The notes under the pieces are model-generated. The model saw only the letters and a program-made list of their open reading frames with translations. It was not told the origin of the DNA and searched no databases. From NCBI GenBank assembly GCA_035693615.1, contig DASSGH010000123.1, positions 1 through 64,000 of the forward strand: 64,000 nucleotides of DNA, given 5' to 3'. This DNA is from VAZQ01 sp035693615 (GTDB lineage: Bacteria > Pseudomonadota > Alphaproteobacteria > Rhizobiales > Xanthobacteraceae). This document shows positions 48,613 through 55,939 of the stretch, one piece after another; within the stretch, counting starts at the first letter, position 1; the number at the start of each line of letters is the position of its first letter. A program made the translations under genes and the position numbers.

Positions 48613-49608
48613 ATGGCGCAAGACATCGACCCATTTAAGCTGTCGTCGCCCCGGATTTTTCTTGTCCGGATGGTGGTGTTCCTGACCTTGTGCGCGCTGG
48701 TCGCGGTGGTGCTCTACAAGCAGATTTGGGTTGCCTTTCTTAACAATCCCGGGCTCAACGCGTTGATTATTGGCGTGCTTGCCATCGGGATCGCGCTCGC
48801 CTTCCGGCAGGTCATCCGCCTCTTTCCCGAGATCGATTGGGTGAACGGTTTTCGCCTCGCAGACCCCGGCCTCGCGGTCGAACGTCCGCCGGTGTTGCTC
48901 GCGCCCATGGCGGTGCTGCTGCGCGACCGCATCGGCCGCATGGCGATCTCGGCACAGATGATGCGCGGGATCCTCGATTCGATCGCCGCCCGCCTGGATG
49001 AGGCGCGCGACACCTCGCGCTACATGACCGGCCTGCTCGTCTTCCTCGGGCTGCTCGGCACATTCTGGGGCCTCATCGAGACCATGAGCTCGGTCGGCAG
49101 CGTGATCAGCGGCCTAAAGCCCGGCGGCGACGCGACCGCCATATTCGAGTCGCTCAAAGAAGGTCTTGCCGCCCCGCTCAGCGGCATCGGCATCTCGTTC
49201 TCAGCCTCGCTGTTCGGGCTTGCCGGCTCGCTCGTTCTCGGTTTCCTCGACCTGCAGACCAGCCAAGCGCAGAACCGTTTTTACACCGAACTCGAGGATT
49301 GGCTCTCCACCACCGTGCGCGATCTCGGCGTGGGCAGCGATGCAGCGATCGTCGCCCCGGCCGCCGGCGCTGGCTCGGGCGACTTGCGGATGGCCATCGA
49401 GCGGCTGCGAGAGACAATCGGCGACGGCGGCTCGAGTCGCGCCACCACCACCGCCATGGCCAATCTCGCCGAGGCGATCCAGGGGCTGGTGCATCATATG
49501 CGCAACGAGCAGCAGATGATCCGCGATTGGGTCGACTCGCAGGCCCAGCAACATCGCGAAGTGCGCCGCCTGTTGGAAATTCTCGTGCGCGAAAACGTCC
49601 ACAAATAG
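48613..49608 (+). CDS. MotA/TolQ/ExbB-type proton channel protein
   Basis: Predicted 331 residues. Four membrane segments (~20-38, 46-64, 137-158, 185-210); the last two contain LVFLGLLGTFWGLIETMSSV and GISFSASLFGLAGSLVLGF, matching the channel helices of MotA/ExbB. A ~120-residue helical cytoplasmic tail follows. With the next gene it forms a two-gene motor-like pair of the type found in alphaproteobacteria outside flagellar operons; its task is not established. Confidence 0.85.
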   Translation: MAQDIDPFKLSSPRIFLVRMVVFLTLCALVAVVLYKQIWVAFLNNPGLNALIIGVLAIGIALAFRQVIRLFPEIDWVNGFRLADPGLAVERPPVLLAPMAVLLRDRIGRMAISAQMMRGILDSIAARLDEARDTSRYMTGLLVFLGLLGTFWGLIETMSSVGSVISGLKPGGDATAIFESLKEGLAAPLSGIGISFSASLFGLAGSLVLGFLDLQTSQAQNRFYTELEDWLSTTVRDLGVGSDAAIVAPAAGAGSGDLRMAIERLRETIGDGGSSRATTTAMANLAEAIQGLVHHMRNEQQMIRDWVDSQAQQHREVRRLLEILVRENVHK

Positions 49609-49637
49609 AACCGAAGGTAACGGCTAACTAGGATCCC

Positions 49638-50654
49638 ATGGCTCTTGCACGCGCCCGCCGCGACAGCGGCATGAATTACTGGCCCGGATTCGTCGACGCG
49701 CTGTCGACGCTGATCCTGGGCATCATCTTTCTGCTGACCGTGTTCGTGCTCGTGCAGTTTTACTTGACGCAGGAGGTCACGGGTAAAGACACCGCGCTCA
49801 ACCGGCTCAACGCGCAGATCGCACAACTGACCGAGCTTTTGTCGCTGGAGAAGACCGGCAAGCTCGGCCTCGAGGAGCAACTTTCGATGTTGCGGTCGAG
49901 CCTGACGGCGGCCGAGAGCGAGCGTGACCGCATCAAGGGCCTCTACGACGGCGTCGGCGGCGACGCTCAGGGGAAGGCCGAACTCAGCGGCCAACTCGAC
50001 GCGGAAAAGCGGATCAGCACCCGCGCGCTGGCCCAGGTCGAGGTGCTCAACCAGCAGATCGCGGCGCTGCGACGCCAACTTTCCGCGCTCGAGGAGGCGC
50101 TCGACGCCAGCGAGAAGCGAGACAAGGAATCGCAGAACCGGATCGCCGATCTCGGCCAACGGCTGAACGTGGCGCTCGCCCAGCGCGTGCAAGAACTCTC
50201 GCGCTATCGTTCCGACTTCTTCGGCCGGCTGCGCGCCATCCTCGGCAACCGGCCCGACATTCGCATCGTCGGCGACCGTTTCGTGTTCCAGTCGGAAGTG
50301 TTCTTCGATACCGCCAAGGCCAGCCTCGACAACCCCGAGGGCCGCGCTGAACTCGACGGACTTGCCACGGCGCTGCTCGAGCTCGAAAAGAAGATTCCGG
50401 GCGAGATCCCCTGGGTGCTGCGCGTCGACGGTCACACCGACGTGCGAGGTATCAACAGCCCGCAGTTCAAGAACAATTGGGAGCTGTCGGTCGCGCGCGC
50501 GATCTCGGTCGTGCAATACCTCATCGGCAAGGGCGTGTCCCCGCAACGGCTCGTCGCGGCAGGCTTCGGCGAGTTTCAGCCGATCGACACCGACAAGACC
50601 GAGGAAGCCTATAGCCGCAACCGCCGCATCGAGCTCAAGCTGACCGAGCGATGA
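49638..50654 (+). CDS. MotB-like / OmpA-domain peptidoglycan-binding protein
   Basis: Predicted 338 residues. One N-terminal helix GFVDALSTLILGIIFLLTVF has an aspartate placed like the MotB proton residue. A coiled coil spans ~55-190, and the C-terminal OmpA domain has VDGHTDVRGINSPQFKNNWE and LSVARAISVVQYL for peptidoglycan binding. It would be the stator-like partner of the channel 29 bases upstream. Confidence 0.87.
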   Translation: MALARARRDSGMNYWPGFVDALSTLILGIIFLLTVFVLVQFYLTQEVTGKDTALNRLNAQIAQLTELLSLEKTGKLGLEEQLSMLRSSLTAAESERDRIKGLYDGVGGDAQGKAELSGQLDAEKRISTRALAQVEVLNQQIAALRRQLSALEEALDASEKRDKESQNRIADLGQRLNVALAQRVQELSRYRSDFFGRLRAILGNRPDIRIVGDRFVFQSEVFFDTAKASLDNPEGRAELDGLATALLELEKKIPGEIPWVLRVDGHTDVRGINSPQFKNNWELSVARAISVVQYLIGKGVSPQRLVAAGFGEFQPIDTDKTEEAYSRNRRIELKLTER

Positions 50655-50663
50655 GGTAGCGGC

Positions 50664-51155
50664 GTGCCGGAAATGAGCCAGCGCATTCAGACCGACCCGA
50701 TGGTCGGCGCGCCTTTCACACTGCGGCGCTATACGCCGGCGGACGAGGCCGCGGCCATCGAGCTGTGGCGCCGCACCTGGCAGATCGCCTATCCGCGCAT
50801 CAACTTCGACGATCGCGTCGAGTGGTGGCGCCAGCGCTGGCGCGCCGAACTCGTCCCGGCGGCAACCATCACGCTGGCGGAAGCAGGCGGAAAAATGCTC
50901 GGCTTCATCACCGTCGACCCGAGCACGTTCGATATCGACCAGACGGTGGTCGCGCCGGAGGCGTGGGGGCTGGGCGTGGCGGCGGCGCTCATCTCAGAAG
51001 CTAAGCGGATATCCCCCTTGGGGCTCGACCTGCACGTCAACAAGGACAACGCGCGCGCCATTCGCTTTTATGAAAAGCACGGCTTCGTCGTCTCGGGCGA
51101 AGCGCTTAACTGGCGTTCCGGCGCGCCCGTCCACAAGATGAGCTGGCGGCCGTAA
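50664..51155 (+). CDS. GNAT family N-acetyltransferase
   Basis: Predicted 163 residues. The acetyl-CoA fold shows FTLRRYTPADEAAAIELWRR, the motif A area VVAPEAWGLGVAAALISEA and LDLHVNKDNARAIRFYEKHG then FV. Acceptor substrate unknown. GTG 50664 with GAGG upstream is favoured; ATG 50673 is possible. Ten bases behind the MotB-like gene, so co-transcribed. Confidence 0.88.
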   Translation: MPEMSQRIQTDPMVGAPFTLRRYTPADEAAAIELWRRTWQIAYPRINFDDRVEWWRQRWRAELVPAATITLAEAGGKMLGFITVDPSTFDIDQTVVAPEAWGLGVAAALISEAKRISPLGLDLHVNKDNARAIRFYEKHGFVVSGEALNWRSGAPVHKMSWRP

Positions 51156-51202
51156 CGGGTCCGACGGAGCGACCCCCGGCCGGACGCCACGGCTGGCGGG
51201 TA

Positions 51203-53035
51203 TCACGCCTGGAATTGCAACCGCGCGAGCCGCGCGTAGAGCCCCTGGGCAGCGGCAAGCTTTTCGTGCGTCCCCTGCTCGACGATGCGACCCGCCTCCA
51301 TCACCAGAATGCGGTCGCAGGAGAGAACGGTTGCGAGCCGGTGCGCGATCACCACGGTGGTGCGGCCTTGCATCAGCCGCCCGAGCGCGTCCTTCACCAG
51401 CGTCTCGCTTTCCGCATCGAGCGCGGAGGTCGCCTCGTCGAGCAGCAGGAGCGGCGCAGCGCGCAACACCGCGCGCGCAATTGCGATACGCTGACGCTGT
51501 CCGCCCGACAGCGTCACGCCGCGCTCGCCGACCAATGTTTCGAACTTTTCCGGCAACAGGCTGATGAATTCCAGTGCATGCGCGAACTCGGCCGCGCGTT
51601 CGACGTCGGCGTCGCTCGCGCCAGGCCGGCCGAAGCGGATGTTGTCGCGGATCGAGGCGGCGAAGACCACTGCGTCCTGCGGCACCAGGGCAATGCGCCG
51701 GCGCAGCTCGAGCGGGTCGACGGCGACGAGCGGCACGCCATCGAACTTGATCGCGCCGGAACTCGGATCGTAGAACCGCAGGATGAGATGAAAGATGGTG
51801 CTCTTGCCGGCCCCGGATGGGCCGACGATCGCCAGCTTTTCTCCCTGCCGCACGTCGAACGACACACCGTTGAGCACCGGACTTCCCGGCCGTGCCGGAT
51901 AAGCGAACCGAACGTCGGCAAAGGCGACTTCGCCGCGCGGCGGTTGTGGCAGCGCCATCGGCCGCGGCGGCGGCACGATTGCCGGCCGCACGTTGAGGAT
52001 CTCGAACAGCCGCTCGGCCGCGCCGGATGCTTGTGACAGCTCGCCCCAGACTTCCGAGAGCTGGCCCAGTCCGGCAGCGGCCAGCACGGCGTAGAGCACG
52101 AATTGAGAGAGCCGCCCCGGCGTCATGCGGCCCGCGAGCACGTCCTGCGCACCCACCCACAGCACGACGACCACGCTGGCAAAGACGAGGAAGATTGCAA
52201 TCGCCGTGAGGATCGCCCGCGCCTTTATCGAGTCGCAGGCGGCCTGAAAGGCGCGTTCGACCGCGGCGCCGAAACGGTGCCTCGCCAGTGCCTCGTTGGT
52301 AAAGGCTTGCAGCACGCGCACCGCGCCGATCAGCTCCGAGGCATAGGCGGTGGCGTCCGCGAGCGTGTCTTGCGCCATGCGCGAGCGACGGCGCACCGCG
52401 CGGCCGAAGCCATAGAGCGGCAGCACGATCACTGGGATGGCGGCGAGCACAAACGCGGAGAGCCGCGGACTGGTGACGACCATCATCGCCGCCGCGCCGA
52501 CGAACAGCACCGAGTTGCGCAAGGCGACCGAAACCGAGGCGCCGACCGCGGCCTTGACCTGAGTCGTGTCGGCGCTGAGCCGCGAAATCAGCTCCCCGCT
52601 TTTCGCCTCGTCGAAATAGGCAAGCGAGAGCGAAATGAGATGGCCGAACACTCCCTCGCGCAAGTCGGCGACGATGCGCTCGCCCAGCGTGGTGACGAGA
52701 TAAAACCGGGCAGCGCTCGCCAACGCGAGCACCGCGACGATGGCGATCATGACCGCGAAGTAGCTGTCGATCAGGTTCGCGCTCTCGCGCGAGAACCCGA
52801 AATCGATCATGCGCCGGACCGCGATCGGCACGAGCAGTGTGGCGAGCGCGGCGAGCAGCAGAGCGACGAGCGCCGCGCTCGCGCGCCAGCGATAGCGCGC
52901 GATATAAGGCGCAAGCGAAAGCAGCGGCTTGAGCTTGCGGCTTTGTTGCCGCTCGGACGCTGCCGCGGCCGTCGGCTGCGGCTCATCGACCGCCGTTCCG
53001 ACCGCGCGGGCGGCGTCTCGCTCGCTAATGTTCAT
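51203..53035 (-). CDS. ABC exporter, MsbA/ABCB type half-transporter
   Basis: Predicted 610 residues. Six-helix membrane domain (~60-330) then an ATPase with Walker A GPSGAGKS, signature LSGGQRQR, Walker B LLLLDEATSALD and H-loop IAHRLATV. The MsbA-like arrangement suggests export of lipid or hydrophobic cargo as a homodimer. ATG 53035 is chosen; a longer reading begins with TTG. Transcribed divergently from rpmE. Confidence 0.92.
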   Translation of the reverse strand: MNISERDAARAVGTAVDEPQPTAAAASERQQSRKLKPLLSLAPYIARYRWRASAALVALLLAALATLLVPIAVRRMIDFGFSRESANLIDSYFAVMIAIVAVLALASAARFYLVTTLGERIVADLREGVFGHLISLSLAYFDEAKSGELISRLSADTTQVKAAVGASVSVALRNSVLFVGAAAMMVVTSPRLSAFVLAAIPVIVLPLYGFGRAVRRRSRMAQDTLADATAYASELIGAVRVLQAFTNEALARHRFGAAVERAFQAACDSIKARAILTAIAIFLVFASVVVVLWVGAQDVLAGRMTPGRLSQFVLYAVLAAAGLGQLSEVWGELSQASGAAERLFEILNVRPAIVPPPRPMALPQPPRGEVAFADVRFAYPARPGSPVLNGVSFDVRQGEKLAIVGPSGAGKSTIFHLILRFYDPSSGAIKFDGVPLVAVDPLELRRRIALVPQDAVVFAASIRDNIRFGRPGASDADVERAAEFAHALEFISLLPEKFETLVGERGVTLSGGQRQRIAIARAVLRAAPLLLLDEATSALDAESETLVKDALGRLMQGRTTVVIAHRLATVLSCDRILVMEAGRIVEQGTHEKLAAAQGLYARLARLQFQA

Positions 53036-53078
53036 CTCAATCGGCCACCTGGAAATCGGCACCAAAGCCAAGGCCGCG

Positions 53079-53105
53079 CGACAATGCCCCGCCCGACAAT
53101 GCCCC
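53079..53105. repeat. 12-bp tandem direct repeat
   Basis: cgacaatgcccc occurs at 53079-53090 and again at 53094-53105 with a 3-base spacer, in the divergent region between the ABC exporter and rpmE. It could be a regulator half-site pair or a slipped-strand duplication. Confidence 0.6.
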
Positions 53106-53151
53106 TGCGAATTGCAAGTGGCAATCCGCCCGCGGCCGCGCGGGGTGCGGC

Positions 53152-53180
53152 TTGTTTCCCTTGCGGGCGTGGGCTATAGA
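53152..53180 (+). promoter_or_regulatory. predicted housekeeping promoter of rpmE
   Basis: A -35-like TTGTTT (53152-53157), a 17-base spacer and a -10-like TATAGA (53175-53180) lie ~50 bases before the rpmE start. Spacing is ideal and the -10 close to consensus. Confidence 0.5.
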
Positions 53181-53232
53181 GTCGCACTTTTCACCGCCTC
53201 ACGGGCGCATCGCGCGCCCAGGACGACCGCCG

Positions 53233-53460
53233 ATGAAAGCAGACCTGCATCCGGACTACCACACCATCAAGGTGGTGATGACCGACGGAACCGAATTCAC
53301 TACCCGCAGCACCTGGGGCAAGGAAGGCGACACGCTGCACCTCGACATCGACCCAAAGTCGCATCCGGCCTGGACCGGCGGCCAGCAGCAACTGGTGGAC
53401 CGCGGCGGTCGACTCTCGCGGTTCCAGAAGAAATTCGCGGGCATCGGGCTCAAGAAATAG
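53233..53460 (+). CDS. rpmE: 50S ribosomal protein L31
   Basis: Predicted 75 residues, MKADLHPDYHTIKVVMTDGT at the start. It is the zinc-independent form: the CxxC cysteines of the zinc type are absent. WTGGQQQLVDRGGRLSRFQK is the conserved end. Component of the large ribosomal subunit at the inter-subunit bridge. A strong terminator follows. Confidence 0.96.
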   Translation: MKADLHPDYHTIKVVMTDGTEFTTRSTWGKEGDTLHLDIDPKSHPAWTGGQQQLVDRGGRLSRFQKKFAGIGLKK

Positions 53461-53485
53461 CGCTCGTCAGCGTCTCGCGCCGCAG

Positions 53486-53506
53486 GCCCCCGCTCCGGGG
53501 GCTTTT
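53486..53506 (+). terminator. intrinsic terminator of rpmE
   Basis: Perfect 7-bp stem gcccccg / cgggggc with a 3-base loop, followed by TTTTC, 25 bases after the rpmE stop and before the convergent DUF1465 gene. Confidence 0.8.
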
Positions 53507-53519
53507 CATAGCCCAGGAC

Positions 53520-54029
53520 CTATCGCTCCTGCTCGAAGGCTGCTTTGAGTAGCCCGATCTGGCGCTCGACCGGATTGGCGCGTTCGGCGCGGCTGGGCGT
53601 GGCATGCATGGTGGCATCGAGCCGGCGCACCGCCCTTTGCAGCGCTTTGGAACGATCGATCAGCGCGCGCAAGCGCTCCGGTAAGAGCTTGATGTTCTGC
53701 TCGTCGTTGTGCTCGGCGACGGCGAGCTTCACCTTGGCCTTTTCCTTGCTGGCCTGGGCGAGCGTCATCTCGCCTTCCTTGACGGCGCGATGGAGCAGGA
53801 GCCAGGACGCGAGCTGCATCAGCCGCGTGGTGAGCCGCATGCTCTCGGTGGCGTAAGCGAGGGCGGCATGGCGAGAAAGTTTCTTTGCCTCCTGGCGGCC
53901 CGGGCCGTCGAGATATGCTGCGGTCTGCTCCACGAGCGCCATGCCGTCGCGGAACAGGTCGGCGAAGGCTTGGGAAGCCGCGACCCGCTCGCCGAACACA
54001 ACGGTGTCTTTGACCGACTTCTCGGACAT
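53520..54029 (-). CDS. DUF1465 family protein
   Basis: Predicted 169 residues, helical and charged, starting MSEKSVKDTVVFGERVAASQ. Blocks typical of DUF1465 are FRDGMALVEQTAAYLDGPGR and MRLTTRLMQLASWLLLHRAV. No enzymatic motif or signal peptide; presumed cytosolic. The family is conserved in Hyphomicrobiales, often near rpmE, and I know of no proven function. It converges on rpmE. Confidence 0.85.
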   Translation of the reverse strand: MSEKSVKDTVVFGERVAASQAFADLFRDGMALVEQTAAYLDGPGRQEAKKLSRHAALAYATESMRLTTRLMQLASWLLLHRAVKEGEMTLAQASKEKAKVKLAVAEHNDEQNIKLLPERLRALIDRSKALQRAVRRLDATMHATPSRAERANPVERQIGLLKAAFEQER

Positions 54030-54226
54030 CGTCCACGCCTCACGCTACGCAACCGTTTTTGCTTTTGCGCCAGCCCCTGGCGAGACGGGAATGATTGCGC
54101 AGGGGCCGATCGCTGTCCAGCGCCCGCCGCGCAAACTGTTGCGCATAGTTGCCGGGCCGCAACGCGGTCGCGCGACCGAGAACGGATCGCGAAAACGAAA
54201 GTGCTGGGCGGGGAGCGGACTTGTGG

Positions 54227-54254
54227 AAAAAAGAGCCGCCGGAGACGGCGGCTC
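54227..54254 (-). terminator. intrinsic terminator, 9-bp stem plus T6
   Basis: gagccgccg / cggcggctc with loop gaga, followed on the minus strand by TTTTTT. Textbook rho-independent terminator; ends either the candidate sRNA or the DUF1192 transcript. Confidence 0.85.
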
Positions 54255-54325
54255 GAAGTTTTAACAGGGAGGCGTCAAACAGAGTGGACAGGAGCCACTC
54301 AGCGTCCAGAAGATGGACGCTCCCA
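54227..54325 (-). ncRNA. candidate small RNA with anti-SD loop and intrinsic terminator
   Basis: Within a 429-bp gap (54030-54458) three stem-loops follow each other on the minus strand. (1) AGCGUCCA / UGGACGCU, 8 bp, at 54301-54321. (2) GAGUGG-CUCCUGU-CCACUC at 54282-54300, whose loop contains CUCCU complementary to Shine-Dalgarno sites. (3) A 9-bp GC stem at 54233-54254 followed by six T. A single-stranded CCUCCCU lies between 2 and 3. This is the build of trans-acting alphaproteobacterial sRNAs. Ends are estimated. Alternative: the 3' UTR of the DUF1192 transcript, whose stop is ~135 bases upstream. Confidence 0.45.
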
Positions 54326-54342
54326 GTAATGATCATGAAAGC

Positions 54343-54357
54343 TTAACAAGGCGTTAA
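54343..54357. promoter_or_regulatory. CtrA-like box TTAA-N7-TTAA
   Basis: TTAA (54343-54346), seven bases, TTAA (54354-54357): exactly the consensus spacing for the alphaproteobacterial cell-cycle regulator CtrA. It stands ~20 bases before the estimated 5' end of the candidate sRNA, at a plausible -35 position. AT-rich in an otherwise GC-rich setting. Confidence 0.45.
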
Positions 54358-54458
54358 GAGTTCAAACAATTTGCCGCGCGGGCGAAGTCGGCGGCACGCT
54401 CCCGCGTCCGGCGCCGAGCCTGCGCAACGCACACGCTGACAACGTGAAAGGCGCGAGC

Positions 54459-54653
54459 TTATTTCTTGAAGAACTGGTCGGCGACATTGCGCGAACCCTG
54501 CTTGCTGGCAATGCTCGCTTGCAGCCGCGCGATTTCCTCCTTGAGAAGCGCGATGCGCTCCTCGAGTTCCTTGATCGAGAGCAGCGCGAGATCCTGACCG
54601 ATCTCGTGCACGATCTTTTTCTTCGGGCGGTCGTCTTCATCCATTGCCGGCAT
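54459..54653 (-). CDS. DUF1192 family protein
   Basis: Predicted 64 residues (MPAMDEDDRPKKKIVHEIGQ at the start), a single coiled coil ELEERIALLKEEIARLQASI. GGAGG precedes ATG 54653. DUF1192 is a short conserved family of alphaproteobacteria with no assigned role. Divergent from the quinone oxidoreductase gene. Confidence 0.85.
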   Translation of the reverse strand: MPAMDEDDRPKKKIVHEIGQDLALLSIKELEERIALLKEEIARLQASIASKQGSRNVADQFFKK

Positions 54654-54767
54654 CGCTCGCCTCCGCGCGAAAGCGCGGGAAAAAATACTCTGCGCCGCCG
54701 CCATTGTCACATCCGCGACCGCCGAGTAAGCAAGCGTGGCAAGCCCTGTCAGCCAAGGACTTTTGCC

Positions 54768-55775
54768 ATGCCCGCACTGCCGGCCCACATGACCGCGATC
54801 GCAATCCGCGCACCCGGCGGACCGGACATGCTCGTCGCCCAACAGCGTCCGCTGCCCCGTCCCGCCGAAGGCGAGGTGCTGGTGAAGGTGGCGGCCGCGG
54901 GCGTCAACCGGCCTGACGTGATGCAGCGCCAAGGACTTTATCCACCGCCCGCCGGCGCGACCGATATCCCCGGTCTTGAGATTGCGGGCGAGGTGGTCGC
55001 ACTGGGTGCCGGCGTGAGACGCTGGAAGCTCGGCGACAAGGTGATGGCGCTCGTGGTCGGCGGCGGCTACGCCGAATATTGTCCGGCGCATGAAAGCCAC
55101 GCGCTGCCGGTGCCGGAGGATCTCACGCTGATCGGGGCCGCGGCGATCCCCGAAACCTTCTTCACGGTCTGGCACAACGCCTTCGAGCGCGGCCGACTGC
55201 AATCGGGAGAGACCTTGCTGGTTCACGGCGGTTCATCGGGCATCGGCACCGCCGCAATACAGCTCGCCAAAGCATTCGGCGCGCGCGTGATTGCCACGGC
55301 GGGTTCGGCGGAGAAATGCGAGGCCTGCCGGCGCCTCGGCGCCGATGCCGCGGTTAACTATAAGGAGGAAGATTTCGTCGCCGCGGCCAAGGCCGCCACC
55401 GACGGCAGGGGCGCCGACGTGATCCTCGACATGGTCGGCGGCGATTATATCGAGCGCAATTACGAGGCCGCTGCCGTGGAAGGTCGCGTGGTGCAAATCG
55501 CTTTCCAGACCAGCTCGAAGGCGAGCGTCGACTTCCGCCGCATCATGCTCAAGCGCCTCACCCACACCGGCTCGACCCTGCGGGCGCGCTCGGTCGCCGA
55601 CAAAGGCGCGATCGCGCGCGCCGTGGAGGAGCGCGTGTTGCCGCTGATCGCGGCGGGGCGGGTGAGGCCATTGATCGACAGCACGTTCCCGCTCGGTGAG
55701 GCGTCTGCCGCGCATAAGCGCATGGAGGCGAGCGCGCATATCGGCAAGATCGTGCTTGCCGTCACAAGCCTCTGA
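54768..55775 (+). CDS. NAD(P)H quinone oxidoreductase, medium-chain zinc-independent type
   Basis: Predicted 335 residues. GroES-like N-terminus AAGVNRPDVMQRQGLYPPPA, then Rossmann motif VHGGSSGIGTAAIQLAKAFG, the QOR/PIG3-like signature. No zinc cysteines. It reduces quinones or alkenals with NAD(P)H. ATG 54768 has AAGGAC 7 bases upstream. Confidence 0.92.
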   Translation: MPALPAHMTAIAIRAPGGPDMLVAQQRPLPRPAEGEVLVKVAAAGVNRPDVMQRQGLYPPPAGATDIPGLEIAGEVVALGAGVRRWKLGDKVMALVVGGGYAEYCPAHESHALPVPEDLTLIGAAAIPETFFTVWHNAFERGRLQSGETLLVHGGSSGIGTAAIQLAKAFGARVIATAGSAEKCEACRRLGADAAVNYKEEDFVAAAKAATDGRGADVILDMVGGDYIERNYEAAAVEGRVVQIAFQTSSKASVDFRRIMLKRLTHTGSTLRARSVADKGAIARAVEERVLPLIAAGRVRPLIDSTFPLGEASAAHKRMEASAHIGKIVLAVTSL

Positions 55776-55851
55776 AATTGCGACGATTTTCTCCCTCGGC
55801 GGATCGCGCCGCGGCCCCTTTGCGGGGCGCGCGCGGTGCGGGTGGGCCGCG

Positions 55852-55871
55852 AAATCGACGTAAATCGACGT
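55852..55871. repeat. 10-bp tandem repeat upstream of the GGDEF-EAL gene
   Basis: aaatcgacgt occurs twice head to tail at 55852-55861 and 55862-55871, about 70 bases before the GGDEF-EAL start. Possible regulator site or simple duplication. Confidence 0.55.
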
Positions 55872-55939
55872 AAAGTTCATCCCTTGGGCGCTCGCGGAAT
55901 TGCGTCAGTCCGGCGAAGCTCGGCGAAGGGTCGACAGGG

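Noticed and set aside
48613..51155. Zorya-type antiphage system
   Set aside because: Only a MotA/MotB-like pair is present; the helicase/nuclease partners of Zorya are missing and neighbours are housekeeping.
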